Assembly (NCBI RefSeq): GCF_018323985.1
Contig: NZ_AP024590.1
Span: forward strand, 2,852,001 to 2,916,000
Length of the DNA: 64,000 nucleotides
Direction of reading: 5' to 3'
Origin: Enterobacter kobei
GTDB taxonomy: Bacteria > Pseudomonadota > Gammaproteobacteria > Enterobacterales > Enterobacteriaceae
This document shows, in pieces, positions 60,652 through 64,000 of the stretch. Both the position numbers and the translations under genes were made by a program. Under the pieces are notes generated by a model, which worked only from the letters and a program-made list of their open reading frames with translations, was not told the DNA's origin and ran no database searches. Each line of letters begins with the position of its first letter. Within the stretch, counting starts at the first letter, position 1.

Positions 60652-61200
60652 TTACCAGTGCCGGACCGGCCCGGTATCAATATGCACAAAGTTGCTGCTG
60701 GGGTAATATCCTACACCACCTGCGCGCAGAGATAACGCCGCTTTGCGAATATTGCTTAATGCAATGCCTTCAACATGGAAATCCATGGCCTGCCCTTTGG
60801 TGTGATAACTCTTTTTCGCCACACCGCTGCTGTGGGCGCGCAGTTCATTATTGGTATCCAGCGAGCGATAACCCGAAATAAGTTGCACGGGTTTACGGGT
60901 GCCAAGCAGTCCCTGCAAACGATAAAGCTGATCGAACAGCTTAGGATCGATGGATTTCACTTTATTGGCGCGATAGTCGCGGAAAAAGTGGTTAAGTTTA
61001 GCTAATTCATCCTGAATATAGCCCCGGCCATCAAAAAACTCCGCCTTAATTGACTCACCGGTGTGCAGGTTATTAAGCGTCAAAATCCGTGGGCGTGGGG
61101 TGGAAAGGGTCGCAAAAGCAGGCGTCGGTAAGATGGCAGCACCCAGTGCTACACCACCTAATGCCAGCAATTTGCGGCGATTAGCGTCAAATTTATCCAT
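60652..61200 (-). CDS. mepK: MepK (YcbK) murein endopeptidase, Tat-exported
   Basis: With the ATG at 61200 it is 182 residues, equal to E. coli YcbK. The N-terminus has a twin-arginine signal (NRRKLLALGGVALGAAI), so it is exported folded by Tat. The peptidase M15A-type domain has HTKGQAMDFH and NFVHIDTG, which carry the zinc ligands. MepK cleaves mDAP-mDAP and D-Ala-mDAP crosslinks, fitting its neighbour LdtD, which makes mDAP-mDAP crosslinks. Between gloC and ldtD, as in E. coli. Confidence 0.96.
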   Translation of the reverse strand: MDKFDANRRKLLALGGVALGAAILPTPAFATLSTPRPRILTLNNLHTGESIKAEFFDGRGYIQDELAKLNHFFRDYRANKVKSIDPKLFDQLYRLQGLLGTRKPVQLISGYRSLDTNNELRAHSSGVAKKSYHTKGQAMDFHVEGIALSNIRKAALSLRAGGVGYYPSSNFVHIDTGPVRHW

Positions 61201-61381
61201 GATAATCAGGTCTACAGGTAAGGAGTTGCGTAATTTATGCACTTCTGGCGCACGAAAGGCACCTTACCGGGCAACCCTGCCTGCGTCAAGGTAGTGCAAT
61301 CCGCCGAATAAACGGGCATTTCTGCCCGTTTACCCGTAAGTGCCGGAAATTACGACTCCAGAATTGTCTGAACTACTTCAT

Positions 61382-63238
61382 TTACCTGATTAATTGTTCT
61401 GCTTTTGGCAAGATTTGTGCGCTTGATCGCGCGGTGAGATCATAATTGTAAATATCTGTACGATACTGGGTGCGACCATCGGAATCGACAAAGGCGGTAA
61501 GGTAGTAAAGGTTCACCGGAATGGTCTGGCGAATGTTCACATAACGCGTGTCGCCCTGACGCAGCGCATCAGAAATCCGCGTATCGTTCCAGCCTGCATC
61601 CTGCAACAGCATATTTGCCAGTTCAGAAGCCTTGTTGACTCTCACGCATCCGGAACTCAGCGCACGGGCGTTCTTCTGGAACAGGTTATGGTTCGGCGTA
61701 TCGTGCAGATAGATGGCATCTGAACTGGGCATATTAAATTTATAGCGTCCCAGCGAGTTGTGTGCGCCCGGTGCCTGCTGGAAACGGAACGGCAGATTGG
61801 ACGGCGTGATAGTGCCCCAGTCGACCTGCCACGGATCGATAGTCTCTTTGCTGTTCCAGCCGCGCAGCACGGTATAGTTATGACGCTCAAGATACCCCGG
61901 ATCGTTCCACACCTTCGGCAGAATATCATTACGCGCCAGCGTCGGCGGGACGTTCCACGGCGGGTTAACCACCACGTTATTAAGCGCACTGCTCATCATC
62001 GGCGTTTTGCGATCCGGACGACCGACGATCACCCGCGAAGACAGTACCTGATTGCCCTGCTGGTAATACACCAGCGAATAAGCCGGGATGTTCACCATAA
62101 TGCCGGTGGAGAGTTTCTCAGGCAGCAGGCGCAGACGCTGAATATTGAGCGCCAGTATGCCCGCTCGCTGTGCAGGTGTGATGTTCAGGGCGTCACGGGT
62201 TGACTGGCCAATCACGCCGTCAGCCCCCAGTCCGTGGGAAGCCTGGAAGCGCTTCACCCCTTCCACCAGATCTTTACTGTAGGCGCTGCGTACCGCTGCC
62301 ACGCGCTTCTTCTTCGCGTTCTGTACCGGGACCGGTTTTGCGGCGGTCTCCTCGACATTCGCCGCCGACGGGCTGACAACCGTCCCGTTGTCGTTGCTGT
62401 CACCTGGCAGCGCAATTTTCGGGCCGTCGTCCAGCATGCCGGAACGGCTGAGGATTTCCCGCAGCGCCGGCACGTCATTGCTCCACTGGCCGGGACTCAG
62501 CTTGCCTGACGAGCTGAGCTGCGGCCACGGCTGTGAATCCGCCACCAGCGCCAGCAGGGCGCTGTGCATGGCGGCGTACTGCTCATGTTGCGGCGCAAGC
62601 TGGGTGATAAAGGTCGGCAGATCGCCCTTATCCAGCGCCAGCTGCCACTGGTTAATGACGGACAGCGGCGGCGTCGCCAGCGCATAAGGTTTAGCGCTGT
62701 ATAACCAGCTTTTGCCCTTCACCGGAATACCGGCGATAAACTGCAGGTAGCCCATCATGGCATCCGACAGCACTACATCACGCGCCATGCCAGAGACGTC
62801 CGGATCGGTCAGTAATTCTACCCAGGCGGTAAACTGCGGCTGGAAACCGGCGATCGCCACCTCTGCCAGCTGCTGCTGGAAGGCTTTTACCGCATCACGG
62901 TTTTCCCACATGGGTTTCTGCTCGCGCGCCGCGTACAGCGCCACCAGCTGATTCATATACACCGGTTTGTAACCCGACGGTAGTTCAGCCTCCAGTGCGC
63001 TACGCGTGCTGGCCAGCGCATTATCCGGTAGCGTCACCAGCCCCGCCATGACCGCCGTGGCGCGTGCCTGCTCCTGCGGCTGTAACAGCGCCGTTGGTTG
63101 TTCACCGGTAGTTGCCGAACTGTCGGCGGGGATCACTTCTGGCTCATCGGCCATGGCGTTAAACAGCGGAGCGAATGCGAATGCCAGGCACAAACTCAGT
63201 GCGGACATCCGCCTACCCTTCATTTTACTAAGCAACAT
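61382..63238 (-). CDS. ldtD: LdtD (YcbB) L,D-transpeptidase
   Basis: A 618-residue periplasmic enzyme (E. coli 615) with an N-terminal signal (SALSLCLAFAFAPLFNAMA), a peptidoglycan-binding domain (VKRFQASHGLGADGVIGQ) and a C-terminal YkuD domain with catalytic Cys531 in SSGCVRV and His in IYLHDTPNHN. It forms 3-3 crosslinks in peptidoglycan and can bypass penicillin-binding proteins. A linker at about residues 290-320 (KPVPVQNAKKKR) is variable. The 181-bp gap to mepK holds no gene. Confidence 0.96.
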   Translation of the reverse strand: MLLSKMKGRRMSALSLCLAFAFAPLFNAMADEPEVIPADSSATTGEQPTALLQPQEQARATAVMAGLVTLPDNALASTRSALEAELPSGYKPVYMNQLVALYAAREQKPMWENRDAVKAFQQQLAEVAIAGFQPQFTAWVELLTDPDVSGMARDVVLSDAMMGYLQFIAGIPVKGKSWLYSAKPYALATPPLSVINQWQLALDKGDLPTFITQLAPQHEQYAAMHSALLALVADSQPWPQLSSSGKLSPGQWSNDVPALREILSRSGMLDDGPKIALPGDSNDNGTVVSPSAANVEETAAKPVPVQNAKKKRVAAVRSAYSKDLVEGVKRFQASHGLGADGVIGQSTRDALNITPAQRAGILALNIQRLRLLPEKLSTGIMVNIPAYSLVYYQQGNQVLSSRVIVGRPDRKTPMMSSALNNVVVNPPWNVPPTLARNDILPKVWNDPGYLERHNYTVLRGWNSKETIDPWQVDWGTITPSNLPFRFQQAPGAHNSLGRYKFNMPSSDAIYLHDTPNHNLFQKNARALSSGCVRVNKASELANMLLQDAGWNDTRISDALRQGDTRYVNIRQTIPVNLYYLTAFVDSDGRTQYRTDIYNYDLTARSSAQILPKAEQLIR

Positions 63239-63384
63239 CCCTTGCCCCCTGTTTATGTAATTGTTGCGACAACGTTAACGCGTCACGCTTATATTGAGTA
63301 TATAAAGCTAAAAATACATTTGCTCAGGCTAATGTAAAGAAGTTTAAAGAAAATGACGCCGAAGAGGCCGGTTTCGGTAAAAGA

Positions 63385-63410
63385 AAAAGGGTGGCTGATG
63401 CCACCCTTTT
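63385..63410 (-). terminator. Terminator of the mukB gene string
   Basis: Stem AAAAGGGTGGC/GCCACCCTTTT with TGAT loop; on the reverse strand a TTCTTTT tract follows. It lies 13 bases after the mukB stop. Confidence 0.88.
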
Positions 63411-63422
63411 GGTCGGAGACGA

Positions 63423-64000
63423 TCAGGATGCGCTGGCATCCGCCGTACCGGGCAACGGCTCCGGTAGCTGCGGCGCGAATCCACGCAGCCCCACCACGTG
63501 CACATGCTCCTGATTATTGAACACTTTACGCACCAGTTTGTAGGTGGTGCCTTTTTCCGGACTGATATTTTCCGGTGCGGCGATGATTAACTGCATCTCC
63601 AGGCGCTCACAAAGTTCAAACAGCGTGGCGATGGAGCGGGCATCAAGACGGGCCGCTTCATCAAGGAACAGCAGACGGCATGGCGAAATATCTTTACCGC
63701 GCAGACGGCGCGCTTCGTCTTCCCAGCTCTGCACCACCATCACCAGAATGGACATCCCCGTACCGATCGCCTCCCCGGTGGACAGCGCGCCCGATTCTGC
63801 GCGCAGCCAGCCGTCGGAGCCACGGTTCACTTCCACTTCCATCTCCAGATAGTTGCGGTAGTCCAGCAGCTCTTCACCGATAGTCTGCGGCGTACGCTGG
63901 CCCATGTCGATCTGCGGATTCAGGCGCTGATACAGTTTCGCCAGCGCTTCCGAGAAGGTCAGACGGTTGCTGTTAAACAGATCCTGATGCTGTTCGTGCT
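63423..64000 (-). CDS. mukB: MukB condensin, C-terminal part (cut by window edge)
   Basis: The reverse strand is open from the window edge to a TGA at 63423-63425, giving about the last 192 residues of MukB. The ABC signature (GALSTGEAIGTGMSILVMV) and Walker B (CRLLFLDEAARLD) of the SMC-like head are present, and the end (GFAPQLPEPLPGT) matches E. coli MukB. MukB with MukE and MukF compacts and segregates chromosomes. The rest lies beyond the window; an internal Met at 63905 is not the start. Confidence 0.97.
   Translation of the reverse strand, partial: HEQHQDLFNSNRLTFSEALAKLYQRLNPQIDMGQRTPQTIGEELLDYRNYLEMEVEVNRGSDGWLRAESGALSTGEAIGTGMSILVMVVQSWEDEARRLRGKDISPCRLLFLDEAARLDARSIATLFELCERLEMQLIIAAPENISPEKGTTYKLVRKVFNNQEHVHVVGLRGFAPQLPEPLPGTADASAS

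Overview
This window is chromosomal DNA from a member of the Enterobacteriaceae (gamma-Proteobacteria). Most of the predicted proteins align almost end to end, from memory, with E. coli K-12 proteins. Gene order is that of the putP-to-mukB arc of the E. coli map, with several deletions and one replacement. I cannot name the species. It is not E. coli K-12: the rut operon, the hya/app/tor genes and the elf fimbrial genes found in that arc are all missing here.

Layout. 1-4.7 kb: proline use (putP, cut by the window edge, and putA, with a shared control region carrying GTTGCA operators). 4.8-6.8 kb: a small DUF1311 secreted protein, then rutR translationally coupled to an EamA-type exporter. 6.8-13.4 kb: the accessory island, sitting where E. 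coli has rutABCDEFG. It holds a CadA-type lysine decarboxylase, a PotE-type antiporter, a Ner/SfsB-like regulator, a divergent phage-repressor-like regulator, a lysyl-tRNA synthetase paralogue and an unknown 87-residue protein. 13.4-17.4 kb: ymdF, wrbA, yccJ, agp, a DinI/MsgA-family gene with a candidate SOS box, an unknown exported protein and tRNA-Ser(UGA). 17.5-31.3 kb: an orphan oligopeptide-binding protein, yccA, tusE, yccX, a degenerate EAL protein, rlmI, hspQ, yccU, yccT, mgsA, helD, yccF, yccS, sxy and sulA. 31.5-36.8 kb: ompA, matP, lonH, fabA, rmf. 36.2-46.7 kb: pqiABC-uup-rlmL, ycbX, zapC, pyrD. 46.9-51.2 kb: the sulfonate operon ssuEADCB. 51.2-64 kb: pepN, pncB, asnS, ompF, aspC, gloC, mepK, ldtD and the 3' end of mukB.

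How the genes work together. The core is housekeeping: envelope (ompA, ompF, fabA, pqi, mepK, ldtD), translation and RNA modification (asnS, rlmI, rlmL, tusE, uup, rmf), chromosome and division control (matP, zapC, sulA, mukB), and nitrogen, sulfur and NAD supply (put, ssu, pncB, aspC, pyrD). The most unusual part is the 6.8-13.4 kb island. Its content mirrors the acid-stress cadBA-dtpC-lysU neighbourhood of E. coli, but it has no CadC, a PotE-like rather than CadB-like transporter, and a pair of divergent phage-type regulators. Other points worth a look are a cysteine pair in the constriction loop of OmpF, and a one-base expansion of an A run at the end of pncB that shifts the stop codon into the terminator.

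Limits: all family assignments come from recognising sequences by eye against remembered homologues; no database search was run. I saw no transposase, integrase, CRISPR array, rRNA or replication origin.
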